Source: Alkalihalobacillus sp. TS-13
GTDB taxonomy: Bacteria > Bacillota > Bacilli > Bacillales > Fictibacillaceae
DNA length: 64,000 nucleotides
NCBI RefSeq assembly: GCF_019720915.1
Contig: NZ_JAHKSI010000006.1
Span: 22,081-86,080 of the forward strand
Direction: 5' to 3'
Part shown: positions 32,797 to 41,982 of the stretch, one piece after another
How the letters are laid out: each line of letters begins with the position of its first letter
Numbering within the stretch: the first letter of the stretch is position 1
Made by a program: the position numbers and the translations under genes
Notes under the pieces: model-generated
The model's database searches: none
Seen by the model: the letters and a program-made list of their open reading frames with translations, nothing else
What the model was told of the DNA's origin: nothing

Positions 32797-33621
32797 ATCC
32801 CTTGAAATCAAAAGAGTCACGCTTTATTGTTATTTTGCGTATTAAATTGTTTTTCCAATTATGGATTGTTTGTTAATTTTAAAAATAGCTTTAATGGCCT
32901 TTTCACATAATCCGTCAGATCCCACTGTTAAAAGGCAAAAAGTCCTCTTATGAGTCATCAGATAATAGAATGTAGTGGTATTCCCTCAGTATGAAAATGA
33001 AGAATCAAAAGCAATTACAAATCAATGTTTTCTAAAGCAATTTTAAGGTGCCGTATCGGTTTTGATTCAACTTTTTTATAAAGATGAAATTGAGGCATGG
33101 TGTCGAAGAATCCATTTTGATCAATCTTTTTTTAAAATGGATTCTTTTTGAGTTACATTAAATAAGGGTTTGTAAATCATTTCTGATCAAACTTTATTCC
33201 AAACCAACATCTTCAGCAATCGGGCGCAATTCAAGAATATTGGATTGCGCCCTTTGTTCCGTTAAAGGGGGCTTTAATGTAATAAGCTTCTGGACTATAT
33301 AACGTAAAAAAAGAGCTCAGTTTTCTGAGCTTTTTTCTTGGGATTTCTTTGTGAAATTGTCATGTCCGTGAACAGCTGGAATATATAGTCCGAAAAGGTA
33401 TTTAAACAATGTTCACTTGAAAAAAGCCGACCATTTAAAAGAATCGGCTTTTGTAATCGTTAGGAGATCTTCTTCTCCAAATTTTTAGTTAAAAATCCCG
33501 CAATTATCCGACAAAATGGAGGTACATATATCAAAAGTATTGTTTATCAAAGTAACAGGTGAAGCAGCTGTACGATTTTAATAGATGGTAAGGCACTTAA
33601 CAATACGTAAATCTCTTACCT
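32797..33621. other. Intergenic stretch with several hairpins
   Basis: No gene seen. Hairpins: GAATCCATTTT/AAAATGGATTC (about 33109-33145), AAAAAAGAGCTCAG/CTGAGCTTTTTT (about 33309-33338), AAAAGCCGA/TCGGCTTTT (about 33422-33454), plus a CGGGCGC dispersed repeat near 33220. Confidence 0.5.
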
Positions 33622-34095
33622 CTATGTGATACATGTGGTACGTGATGTACCATTGGAAAGCTTACGATATTCGTAAACCTTTTTATCTTCTGGGTTTAAA
33701 TAATAAGCAGTGACATAATCCACAGTTGAATGATCATTCTTCCAAGCAATAAAGACTTGTAGTCCGATCGCTCTGCTTTCAATTCCTTCAATGTCTACAG
33801 TGTCCCATACCGTCTCAAAAGAATATCCTTCTTTTGAATCTATGTCATAACGCCAGACCGATGTTCCGTCCCTCATACTTTTAACTTGATTATACTCTTC
33901 TCCCATCATACTTTTAACTTCTTCTTTTGTTTGTCCAACATCTAATTTCGTTTTTACAGTTTCCAGGTCAACAGTTTGGGTAACAATGCGTTGATTTGAT
34001 GCAGGATCACCAGCTTGTACCTCATTGTTAAGGCCACCTACCAGAACAAGAGACAATGCCAACAAAATGAAACTTACTCTTTTTTTGATTTTCAT
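33622..34095 (-). CDS. Secreted BamE/SmpA-like protein
   Basis: A 157-residue protein with a signal peptide (basic start, hydrophobic core, cleavage near V-Q-A-G, residue 28). The next section, L-D-V-G-Q-T-K-E-E-V-K-S-M-M-G (about residues 50-64), is the helix-turn of the SmpA/OmlA (BamE-like) domain, and W-R-Y-D follows as usual. Gram-positive bacteria use this domain in small extracellular proteins of unknown role. ATG has AAGGAGG upstream. It stands alone. Confidence 0.75.
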   Translation of the reverse strand: MKIKKRVSFILLALSLVLVGGLNNEVQAGDPASNQRIVTQTVDLETVKTKLDVGQTKEEVKSMMGEEYNQVKSMRDGTSVWRYDIDSKEGYSFETVWDTVDIEGIESRAIGLQVFIAWKNDHSTVDYVTAYYLNPEDKKVYEYRKLSNGTSRTTCIT

Positions 34096-34339
34096 TTTTA
34101 GGCCTCCTTTTAGGTTCGTTATTTTTTAGACGAATTGATCACCTATGCAAGTTTCGATTTTTCGAAATTTTTTTGAGTGAAATGCTAGAAAGCCTGTTTT
34201 TTCTACAGAACCAATGGTAAAACTAAAAACTTTCAGTCAACTTTCAGGACGAGTGGAAACGGCTTTATACAATAATAATGAAGCATCTATAGATGTGCTT
34301 TTTGAAAAATGGTTTTGTTTCCGATGTTATAACATCTGC

Positions 34340-34432
34340 CTTTTTTCGTTACTATCACTTTAAATACCTATATATGACATGAAACTAATTCTTTCTTATC
34401 TCCTATCCATTTCTAAAATGGAAGGTAAATAA
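34340..34432 (+). promoter_or_regulatory. Shared upstream element, copy A
   Basis: Shares a 27-base identical run and flanking similarity (about 90 bp in all) with the minus strand of 36722-36815. Copy A lies upstream of the secreted-protein gene at 34561/34698; copy B lies upstream of the lipoyl-like gene at 36490, in the same relative orientation. Confidence 0.6.
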
Positions 34433-34560
34433 TGACTGAAATCTATGTAATTAGCACTTTTTTAGATGGTTGGGTAAAAAGCCTAAAGGAGTTCTTTTTT
34501 TAGTGAGGAACTTACGTATTTGTCATCTGATGTCAAAAAATATGTAAAGGAGGATGTAAG

Positions 34561-34710
34561 ATGGATCGCCATCATTTTAAAAGGTTTACTGTAGTTTTTG
34601 TTATATTGACAATCAAAGCTTTCGTTTCCTTTCCTAAAAAAATTCGTTCAAGGTTTTATAAGGCTTCACCTCTTTTTGTAAGGAGACTTACTAGATCGTG
34701 TGCACTTTAG
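34561..34710 (+). CDS. 49-codon leader frame before the secreted Trp-Trp protein
   Basis: ATG 34561 has a strong AAGGAGG. It encodes a basic N-terminus and a hydrophobic run resembling a signal peptide, but the frame ends at 34710, overlapping the next frame by 13 nt in another phase. It is best read as the displaced signal-peptide part of 34698-35036, or as a leader peptide. Confidence 0.4.
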   Translation: MDRHHFKRFTVVFVILTIKAFVSFPKKIRSRFYKASPLFVRRLTRSCAL

Positions 34711-35036
34711 TAAAGAAACGTACGATACCGGGTAAATGCACTCCTAATTCAAAAGTGGTATTACGAAAGGGATTTGATCCATGGAGTGGTGGGACATATG
34801 TTTGGGCGCAAATCGTCGGTAAATTTGATCCGAAAAGAGAATGGATCAGTATCGATATCAGTCATGATGGAGGAACGACTTGGTTGAAAATACCTACCTT
34901 AACAAGGGTAAGACCTTATACCAAGAGCATACGAAAATCACCAGGAGATAATTGGAAAGTTCGCGTTTGCCACGCCTATAGTGAGGATGGCAAAGGTGTA
35001 AAAGAGGAAGATTGGACATGTGGTTTATGGTGGTAA
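34698..35036 (+). CDS. Trp-Trp family small protein, mature part
   Basis: A 112-residue frame starting at a GTG with only a distant AAGGAG. It lacks a signal peptide itself but is homologous along its second half to the frameshifted gene at 27678: Y-V-W-A-x2-V-G-x-F, D-G-G, K-S-P-G-D-N-W-K-V-R-V and the C-terminal G-L-W-W. Two N-terminal cysteines and two near the C-terminus could pair. With 34561 it may represent one gene broken by a frameshift near 34690-34700. A secreted beta-sandwich is plausible; function unknown. Confidence 0.5.
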   Translation: MCTLVKKRTIPGKCTPNSKVVLRKGFDPWSGGTYVWAQIVGKFDPKREWISIDISHDGGTTWLKIPTLTRVRPYTKSIRKSPGDNWKVRVCHAYSEDGKGVKEEDWTCGLWW

Positions 35037-35169
35037 TCTTCACATCTGAGAGAGGCCAAAATAAGTGATTTCAAAATAATGGAAGCTCTTCAAAGTTTAT
35101 AGTGGAATTCTAAAGAAAATCTTAAAGTATTCATTATATTATTCATCAAGAATACGTGGAGGGGAATTT

Positions 35170-35904
35170 GTGAGAAGAATCGTTGTTTTTACAAGTGTTA
35201 TTGTTGTATGGACCATTTGTACATGGGGTGGAGTAGTTCAAGCAAATTCTTCAGAAACATATGGAGATTATTCTCGTATGTTCGAAAGCAGTGCGGGCCA
35301 ATTTTGGTCGGATACCTGGCGAAACCAATGGGCATGGGAGCCTCAAGGTGGGGGAGTTTCCTATATTAGATGGGGAGACCCTGACCACTGGGCACCTGAA
35401 AATTATGAGAAGTTTGAGAAAAGTAAAGATGGAAAGTGGATCTTGCTGGATGGCTATGGAAATGACAAGGGGCTCCTTAAGCAACGCGTTACTTACGAAC
35501 AAATTGGTAATGTAATGTGTCAGAATATGCAGCCTCTTTCCAAAGTTGAGGGTGGTAAACAACATTATGTGAAATGGGATATTCCATCAGAAGCATACTG
35601 TCTTGAGGCTTGGGGTGAAATATTAATCCCTGGTGATGAGAACGTCGACTTCTACCATAAACAAGTTTGGTTCGAACCGTCCGGTTATTGGTGTGATAAC
35701 AAGTACTTCCAGGACCAGAAATGTATCAAACAATATGAGGTTTGGAAGGACAACAATAACAATGGGAAAATTGGGGGGCCGATGGAATTAAGGATAGAGC
35801 GAGATCATATTTTTGCCAAAGGGATGGGTCCAGCTTATATTATACACAACTATTTTCCAAATAACGGTTGGCATGCCGACCTCAGGTATTACTGGAATTG
35901 GTAA
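35170..35904 (+). CDS. Secreted hypothetical protein ending Y-W-N-W
   Basis: A 244-residue protein from GTG 35170 with GGAGGGG upstream. Signal peptide about residues 1-26 (cleavage near V-Q-A-N). The mature part is extremely rich in aromatic residues (many Trp and Tyr) and has four to five cysteines, a D-x-N-x-N-G-K loop near residues 197-203 that could bind calcium, and an aromatic C-terminus like the Trp-Trp proteins just upstream. No family recognised; a surface or matrix protein is the safest guess. Confidence 0.65.
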   Translation: MRRIVVFTSVIVVWTICTWGGVVQANSSETYGDYSRMFESSAGQFWSDTWRNQWAWEPQGGGVSYIRWGDPDHWAPENYEKFEKSKDGKWILLDGYGNDKGLLKQRVTYEQIGNVMCQNMQPLSKVEGGKQHYVKWDIPSEAYCLEAWGEILIPGDENVDFYHKQVWFEPSGYWCDNKYFQDQKCIKQYEVWKDNNNNGKIGGPMELRIERDHIFAKGMGPAYIIHNYFPNNGWHADLRYYWNW

Positions 35905-36066
35905 TTCGGGGGAATTTCTAAACTCGTCAACCCATATCATCGATTTTCCTTCTTTCGTTGTATGTCTTTGATCTATCACGAAAAGAAGGAGGGTTAGACA
36001 GATGAGCACATTTGCAAACAAGGACTTTCAATTTCGTAAAGGCAGAAGGCTACAAAAGGAAAAACG

Positions 36067-36100
36067 CCACAGAGAATTTTCATTTTCTCTGTGGCTTTTT
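36067..36100 (+). terminator. Terminator after the secreted-protein pair
   Basis: GCCACAGAGAA and TTCTCTGTGGC perfect arms followed by TTTTTC. A 35-codon frame (36002-36109) with GGAGGG overlaps it and is probably not a gene. Confidence 0.65.
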
Positions 36101-36223
36101 CTTATTTAAAAGGGCTTTTGGGACAGCCCCTTCCTATTTTGTTATTCGTTATATAGTGTTTGAATACCGCGTAAGTGATATGAGAAAATGGCAACCGAAC
36201 GCTTGTCGTGAGGAGTTTGTATA

Positions 36224-36490
36224 TTAATCACTTCCTGTTATTAAAAGGTCATCCTTAATTCTCCCTAACATTGTAGTCGGAGTGATGGTTTCTCCTTCCT
36301 GAACCTCTAGGGAAATAATGTGTCCACTGATTCCTACCGAAATCTCCTTTTTTCCTTCCATTGTATTAATAACAAATAGCTTTTCCCATTCATAAACATG
36401 GTTTGTTTGTTTTGTTAATATTTTCTCGATGGTACCTGAATAGGGGCTGTAAATGTTATGAAAAATATGTTTCATCGAATATGGCCTCAC
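36224..36490 (-). CDS. Lipoyl/biotinyl-like domain protein
   Basis: An 88-residue single domain with the hammerhead pattern of biotinyl/lipoyl carriers: Y-S-P-Y-S-G-T-I at the start, a central hairpin (I-N-T-M-E-G-K-K-E), then V-G-I-S-G-H-I-x-S-L-E-V-Q-E-G-E-T-I and a final L-G-R-I. The lysine normally modified in (A/T)-M-K-M is not at its usual place, so it may be an unmodified, structural version. A truncated second copy sits behind tatC at 41824-41982. A copy of a shared upstream element lies about 230 bp before its start. Confidence 0.7.
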   Translation of the reverse strand: MRPYSMKHIFHNIYSPYSGTIEKILTKQTNHVYEWEKLFVINTMEGKKEISVGISGHIISLEVQEGETITPTTMLGRIKDDLLITGSD

Positions 36491-37218
36491 TTTCTTAAAG
36501 ATGAATGAAGATGAGTAATCTTTTCAATCACCAACTAGATCCAGCATGAGAATAAAAATTAAAACCGACGTTAAAGAGACACCTCCTTTCGATCGACATC
36601 CATTTTTTAAGTACGAGGTGATATCAATCGAAATCAACTAAATCATTTATCGAGTTTTACGTCAGAGTGATCCAAATTATGACCATTAATTTGAAAAAAA
36701 GTGCTAAATTCTTAGCTATCAGTAAATTATTCCCTTCCGTTATGAAGATTGATAGGAGATAAGAAAGAATTAGTTTCTACCCATTTTTTAGGTATTTAAA
36801 GTGATAGCAACGCCCAAAAAAGTAAGATATGATTGCATATCATAGAAGGTTGTTATAGAGAAAAGAAGGACACTTCTATTTGTTAATCCTGTGGTTACAG
36901 TTTAGCAGTTGGATCGGCCAATACTGTCTTGGTTTTGGTTTAAGAATGCCATATAACAACATTAGATGCTCCCAATTAAATTATCGGCTGCTAAATCACA
37001 TTACCATGTAACGTCAACAATCGTTATAGGATTCTTGAGATTTGCTATCTCTGTATTCACTAAAACTCATATCTCAGTAAAGTATTTTACTGCCTATGCT
37101 TATTGTGCTAGACTTCAAAAGTTTTCAGGTATTTTTTTCCGTTTCACTGTTAGTAAACGTAAAAAATAGATCAATTGATGAGATCATGAGGAAAAGTAAG
37201 AGAAAAGGAGGAGAAACG
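36491..37218. other. Intergenic stretch before the MetE-like gene
   Basis: Contains shared upstream element copy B (36722-36815, minus) and no gene. I looked for T-box and SAM riboswitch landmarks ahead of the MetE-like gene and saw none. Confidence 0.4.
36722..36815 (-). promoter_or_regulatory. Shared upstream element, copy B
   Basis: Reverse-complement match of 34340-34432, including the run GAAACTAATTCTTTCTTATC and the segment TATCACTTTAAATACCTA. It is upstream of the minus-strand lipoyl-like gene. Confidence 0.6.
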
Positions 37219-38283
37219 ATGTTAGATCGACAGGCTTTATTAGTAGGGAGTTTGCCATTTAACAATGAAAAGGAGGCTATGGGTATTGCGTTAGAGGTTC
37301 TAAATAATACCTTATTAAGCCTGCCGGATGGGGAGGTAGGTAATAGATCTGACCAATACCCGAATGGGAATCGATCATCTTGGGCTGTAACAGCCATTGA
37401 TTCCTGTATTGCAGATACTGAACACTGGAATGTTGTAAAAAAAGGAACACTGGGAGAGAATGGTTTCCCAGTGGATTATGATTCGTTTTACAAAATTCGT
37501 CCAAAATGTTCTCCAGAGGAAATCGTCCATTATCTAAATTTTCGTTACCATGATTATTTCCGTAAAAGTTACCATATCTTTCAACGTTTACGAGAACAAC
37601 ATGGCCTAAAAGATTTGAAGTTTCAAGTAGGTATTCCCACTGGACTGGCTATTTCTTTATTTATGTTAGAATCAGATAATGTTTTTCTCTATTACGAGGC
37701 ATTTAATCAGCGACTTGCTTACGAAGTGAATGAATTTCTTAACGAAGCTGGTGAGGATGTTATTATACAGATTGAAATTCCAGCAGAATTAGGACTAGTT
37801 TATGATTCCCCCTCCCAATACGATTTCGCATTAACCAGTATTATTGACTTAGTCAAACGTATCCAAGAACCAGTAAAAGTCGGTATCCATGAATGTTATG
37901 GAGATCTAAACCATAAAGCGTTTACGCATCCACAATCTCTAGATAGAATGGTTGATTTTACAAATAAGTTAATCGATGTTTGGCCCAAAACGCATGAGTT
38001 AACTTATATCCATTTTCCACTTGCTATAGGTCATTTGCCTCCAACCTTAAATCGCCACTACTATGAACCATTAAAACAAATTCAATTACCTGACCATACT
38101 CGCTTTGTAGCTGGCATTGTGCATGAAGAATGTGACCTCCCTGAATTACACCAAATTTTAAACATCATTGAAACAATCCGTAACCATAAAGTCGATGTTG
38201 CCTGTTCATGTGGAATGGGACGTCGTAGTCCTGATGTTAGTATGCGGCTCATGAAATTCATGAAACAACTAGTCGAGGCATGA
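37219..38283 (+). CDS. MetE-like (cobalamin-independent methionine synthase fold) protein
   Basis: ATG 37219 with AAGGAGGAG upstream gives 354 residues; the longer frame from 37096 has no ribosome site. The fold is that of the MetE C-terminal/UROD-like barrel: V-G-S-L-P near the start, L-P-D-G-E-V-G-N-R (substrate loop, about residues 36-44), I-Q-I-E-I-P-A-E-L near residue 183, H-E-C-Y-G-D (about 226-231) and a final C-S-C-G-M-G-R-R-S (about 331-339). It is a half-size MetE relative, seen in specialised metabolism as a methyltransferase-like enzyme. The aminotransferase gene follows by 51 nt. Substrate unknown. Confidence 0.8.
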   Translation: MLDRQALLVGSLPFNNEKEAMGIALEVLNNTLLSLPDGEVGNRSDQYPNGNRSSWAVTAIDSCIADTEHWNVVKKGTLGENGFPVDYDSFYKIRPKCSPEEIVHYLNFRYHDYFRKSYHIFQRLREQHGLKDLKFQVGIPTGLAISLFMLESDNVFLYYEAFNQRLAYEVNEFLNEAGEDVIIQIEIPAELGLVYDSPSQYDFALTSIIDLVKRIQEPVKVGIHECYGDLNHKAFTHPQSLDRMVDFTNKLIDVWPKTHELTYIHFPLAIGHLPPTLNRHYYEPLKQIQLPDHTRFVAGIVHEECDLPELHQILNIIETIRNHKVDVACSCGMGRRSPDVSMRLMKFMKQLVEA

Positions 38284-38334
38284 CTTCGGATATTCTCTTT
38301 TATTATTTCATTTGGTTTCATAAAGTTTGAAAGG

Positions 38335-39822
38335 ATGATAGAAGTGACTACACTGTCTCGGTTCCAAAGGCTAGAACAGCATTTTTCTGAATTTAAAAGT
38401 GGGATTATCGGTAGGGATCATGCCATTTTTACCCCATATGGGAAGAAAAAGCTATTGTACGCAGACTGGACGGCTAGTGGTCGGCTATATACTCCAATTG
38501 AAGAAACACTCGTGAACAAGTTCGGACCATTCGTCGCAAACACTCACACAGAATCCAATATAACCGGACAAACCATAACGAACGGTTACCATCAAGCACT
38601 AAAAATCATTAAACAACACGTAAATGCGTATCAAGAGGATGTTATTTTAACATCTGGTACAGGAATGACAGACGTAGTCAATAAATTCCAGAGGATTTTA
38701 GGCTTAAAACTACCTCCCAATTTGAAAAATCAGGTGATGATTGCGGATGAAGATCGTCCAGTAATTTTTGTAACACATATGGAGCATCATAGTAATCACA
38801 CATCCTGGCTTGAAACGATTGGGGAGGTTGTAGTGATTCCCCCCGATGAACAGGGAAGGGTATCTGTTGAGGCTTTAACCCAATTACTGATTAGGTATAA
38901 AAATAGGAAAATGAAGATTGCTTCGATCACTGCTTGTTCGAACGTAACAGGGATCATTACACCCTATCATCGTATTGCTAAAGTGATGCATGAGCATGGG
39001 GGGCTTTGCTTTGTTGATTTTTCGTGTTCTGCCCCTTATGTAAAAATAGAGATGCACCCAGAAGAACCCATGGAAAAATTAGATGCGATTTTCTTTTCAC
39101 CGCATAAATTCTTAGGTGGTCCTGGTACTTGTGGCGTGTTGGTGTTTGATTCGAGCCTCTACTCCAATGATATACCTGATCATTCTGGGGGAGGAACGGT
39201 TTCTTGGACAAACCCATGGGGAGGTAGAAAATATGTAGAGGATATTCAATCTAAGGAGGACGGAGGGACTCCTGGCTTTATACAAGCCATTCGTACTGCC
39301 TTAGCAATTAAATTAAAAGAAAAAATGGGAATTACAAATATGTTATTACGAGAAGAAGAATTACTCGAACGTTTGTTTACGTACCTTAAAAACATTCCAA
39401 ACATTTACATATTGGATGAAGAACATCGACACCGTATAGGAGTAGTATCGTTTTATATAGAAGACATCCATCATAATCTAGTTGTTCGTATTTTGAATGA
39501 TAGGTATGGCATTCAGGTTCGAGGGGGATGTTCTTGTGCTGGAACATATGGTCATTACTTACTGAACATTGACCAAAAGACTTCCAAAAACATTACAGAC
39601 CAAATAGACACAGGTAATTCATTCATTAAACCTGGGTGGGTGAGGGTTTCATTGCACCCAACGATGACAGACCATGAAATTGATTATATTGGGAAATCCA
39701 TTAAGGAAATTGCAGAATCAATGGATTTGATAAAAGAACACTATCGTTACATTCCTGAAAAAAATGATTTTCTTCATGTTGATCAGATCGGAATGAACAT
39801 AGAGAGTTGGTTTAATATTTGA
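38335..39822 (+). CDS. Class V aminotransferase (cysteine-desulfurase-like)
   Basis: A 495-residue PLP enzyme. Visible motifs: Y-A-D-W-T-A-S-G near residue 42 (substrate loop), T-S-G-T-G-M-T near residue 107 (phosphate binding), H-M-E-H-H-S-N near 150, V-D-F-S near residue 223, and the PLP lysine in F-F-S-P-H-K-F-L-G-G (about residue 259). A loop R-G-G-C-S-C-A-G-T-Y (about 399-408) carries the cysteine position used by SufS-type enzymes. It is about 90 residues longer than SufS, like other plasmid-borne relatives. ATG 38335 overlaps its own ribosome site, so GTG 38344 (AAAGG eight bases upstream) may be the real start. Probably acts with the MetE-like protein. Confidence 0.85.
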   Translation: MIEVTTLSRFQRLEQHFSEFKSGIIGRDHAIFTPYGKKKLLYADWTASGRLYTPIEETLVNKFGPFVANTHTESNITGQTITNGYHQALKIIKQHVNAYQEDVILTSGTGMTDVVNKFQRILGLKLPPNLKNQVMIADEDRPVIFVTHMEHHSNHTSWLETIGEVVVIPPDEQGRVSVEALTQLLIRYKNRKMKIASITACSNVTGIITPYHRIAKVMHEHGGLCFVDFSCSAPYVKIEMHPEEPMEKLDAIFFSPHKFLGGPGTCGVLVFDSSLYSNDIPDHSGGGTVSWTNPWGGRKYVEDIQSKEDGGTPGFIQAIRTALAIKLKEKMGITNMLLREEELLERLFTYLKNIPNIYILDEEHRHRIGVVSFYIEDIHHNLVVRILNDRYGIQVRGGCSCAGTYGHYLLNIDQKTSKNITDQIDTGNSFIKPGWVRVSLHPTMTDHEIDYIGKSIKEIAESMDLIKEHYRYIPEKNDFLHVDQIGMNIESWFNI

Positions 39823-39954
39823 ATTGGTATTATCATAAAGGCCAAACTGCATTCGTTCTTTCCTTAAGTTTTAGAGGTCTAATGAGAAGAATTTAAAATA
39901 AAAATAGAATACCACAAGATGCATGGCGTAGCCTAAATCTCTACTCATTGTGTA

Positions 39955-40085
39955 GCGCTGCGGTAGCATCTCTTCCCATTTGTACTTTCTCATCACTCGG
40001 TAAAAGATCGCGTAATCAAACGGTCAGAAGCAAAACCACGTCAGGCAAGCGACAGTATTGGGTTTTCAACATTGTCCGTAAATGA
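39955..40085. repeat. Remnant shared with the radC upstream region
   Basis: From CTCATCACTCGGTAAA about 39986 onward, the sequence matches 59626-59735 with small gaps, including CAAAACCA and ATTGGGTTT. The radC gene that follows at 59860 is missing here. Confidence 0.6.
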
Positions 40086-40096
40086 TGCTGACGACT

Positions 40097-41176
40097 TCAT
40101 TCTTTTTTGAAAAAGGAAACGATTAAGAGAAAAAGAGGTAAACCTACTATAAAAAAATAACTTATGTCTCCAATAAAAGAATTAAGCTTCATGATATCGA
40201 ATTGAGTTTCTGGAATTAAGGCACATACAAAAACAATGAACGCAATGAAATATAGCGGTTTTTTGTGCTGTTTTATTGAAAATAGATGGGCTGATCCTTT
40301 AGAAGCCAGTAGAAGATAACTGATCAATGAAGTGGCTACGATGACGATCCATACAGAAAAAAACAGTAGATCGATTCTTTCAACAAGCTTGAATGATATG
40401 GATTTTAACATATACAAGACAGGTTGAGGGATGATCAGGATTTCCTTGGGTGCAAACACAATGGAACACGCAATCACAAGAAACGTATAGAATATCGTGG
40501 TGAAAAGATTGGCCAGACTTGAAAACTTCAAAATATCTCGATACGATCCTTCAGTGTACATTGAAAGGAAAAATAGCATTTCAATGCCGATGATCGAAAA
40601 GATCACAGAATTTGCACCTGAAATAATATTGTTCATCCCATTATGACCAATCGGAAATAAATATCGGATCTCGGTATGATGAGGAAACGAGACCAATACC
40701 AAGATGATGAGGATAGGGATCAGGGCAGTGACAAACATAAAAAAACGCGCAATGATTTTCATATTTTCTTTTGCAAGATAAAGACATGTACCAATCATGA
40801 TCATAATTATGACCCATCTGGGTGTGGATGGTAGTACCCATAATGAGATGATATCTTGATACAGTACAAGGACTAAGGTACTTATAAGCACCCCAAATAC
40901 CGTATAGGATATCCCGACCAATATTCCTGCAAACTTTCCTAGCATCCGTTCAGAAATTGTAAAGATGGTTTCACCAGGGTATCGTCTCAATAATAACCAA
41001 TAACATAAAATCAGTAACTGTATGACGCATCCTGCAATCAGAACCGATATCCATCCATCACTCCCTGCTTTTTGATGTACAGCATAAGGGAGACCGATAA
41101 CACCGACCCCAATTTGAGTTTGGATGATCATGAACATTAATTGGTATTTTGTTATCATTACAGACTGGTTTTTCAT
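40097..41176 (-). CDS. GerAB/APC-type spore germination permease
   Basis: A polytopic protein of 359 residues from ATG 41176, chosen because AAGGATGG lies seven bases upstream; a longer start at 41215 lacks a site. It has ten hydrophobic segments and the GerAB family opening (Q-x-M-F-M-I-I-Q-T-Q-I-G-V-G-V-I-G-L-P-Y), plus W-I-x-V-L near helix 2. GerAB subunits form the germinant receptor channel in the spore inner membrane, normally with GerAA and GerAC. Neither partner is encoded nearby, so it is an orphan B subunit or has another transport role. It supports an endospore-forming host. Confidence 0.85.
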   Translation of the reverse strand: MKNQSVMITKYQLMFMIIQTQIGVGVIGLPYAVHQKAGSDGWISVLIAGCVIQLLILCYWLLLRRYPGETIFTISERMLGKFAGILVGISYTVFGVLISTLVLVLYQDIISLWVLPSTPRWVIIMIMIGTCLYLAKENMKIIARFFMFVTALIPILIILVLVSFPHHTEIRYLFPIGHNGMNNIISGANSVIFSIIGIEMLFFLSMYTEGSYRDILKFSSLANLFTTIFYTFLVIACSIVFAPKEILIIPQPVLYMLKSISFKLVERIDLLFFSVWIVIVATSLISYLLLASKGSAHLFSIKQHKKPLYFIAFIVFVCALIPETQFDIMKLNSFIGDISYFFIVGLPLFLLIVSFFKKE

Positions 41177-41823
41177 GTTTGTCCATCCTTCTAATGGCAT
41201 CACTTTCTTAATCAACAGGGAGGTTGTTTTTTCTTTTTACGGGTTTTAAATATGTAGAAAGAGAAGACGATTGTAAATATTTGTTTATGATGATAAACCC
41301 AGTAATATATGTATTCACTACTTATCATCCTTCCCACTAATGTCCATTCCATCCATGAACATCTATAAGTACTTTCTCTTGACGAGCTTCTTGCGGGAAA
41401 TCACATAAAAAATCATTTGATTGAATTCACCTTCCTCTTGAGTTAGGGAGAGCGGTATAAATATTTTATAAAAATATTAAAAACGAACAGAATTTGAAGG
41501 GGAACGAGTTGGCTGTTGATAAAACCAAATATCGTGGGTAAAACCGACGTTTTACAAAAAACGGTTGAATGGACAATCTAAATTTAAAGAATGTATTTGA
41601 TGTTGAATGAAAAGATAACAATTCCTTAAGGACCGTGTCTTATTTCACCTGTAAGCTAACTCCTGTCTTAACAAGTATCGTATTACGTTTTATAACATGT
41701 CTAAGATGGCGTGGGAACTGAGTTTTCCCACGCCATTTTTGCTTTTTATTCGTTCAATATTATTAAAAAACTTTATGAATACCTCTTAAGGTTAGCTTTT
41801 TAATAAATTGTTAGAGTTTCCTG
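41177..41823. other. Intergenic stretch
   Basis: No gene seen. A strong hairpin GGCGTGGGAA/TTCCCACGCC (about 41708-41733) with a T-rich side probably ends the minus-strand tat operon. Confidence 0.5.
41707..41740. terminator. Terminator of the tat operon
   Basis: GGCGTGGGAA and TTCCCACGCC perfect ten-base arms with flanking T and A runs on both sides. Confidence 0.65.
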
Positions 41824-41982
41824 TTAATCGCTACCCGTTATACGTAGATCATCTTTAATACTTGCTAAAATATTTGTTGTAGTAATTTTTTCCCCTACTT
41901 TTACATCCAATGAGGTAATATAACCACTGATGCCTACAGATACTTCTTGGATTTTCCCTTCATTAAAATAAAGAAGCTCGGG
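41824..41982 (-). pseudogene. Truncated lipoyl-like domain behind tatC
   Basis: The minus frame directly after the tatC stop encodes the C-terminal 50 residues of a lipoyl-like domain (S-V-G-I-S-G-Y-I-x-S-L-D-V-x-V-G-E, ending R-I-T-G-S-D), about 70% identical by eye to 36224-36490. The N-terminal half is missing, cut at the tatC end. Confidence 0.7.

Noticed and set aside
36002-36109. 35-codon frame with GGAGGG upstream
   Set aside because: Its second half is the terminator stem at 36067-36098; probably the remains of a lost gene start.
36491-37218. SAM or T-box riboswitch before the MetE-like gene
   Set aside because: No K-turn, specifier loop, or conserved T-box sequence was found, and no terminator lies close to the start codon.
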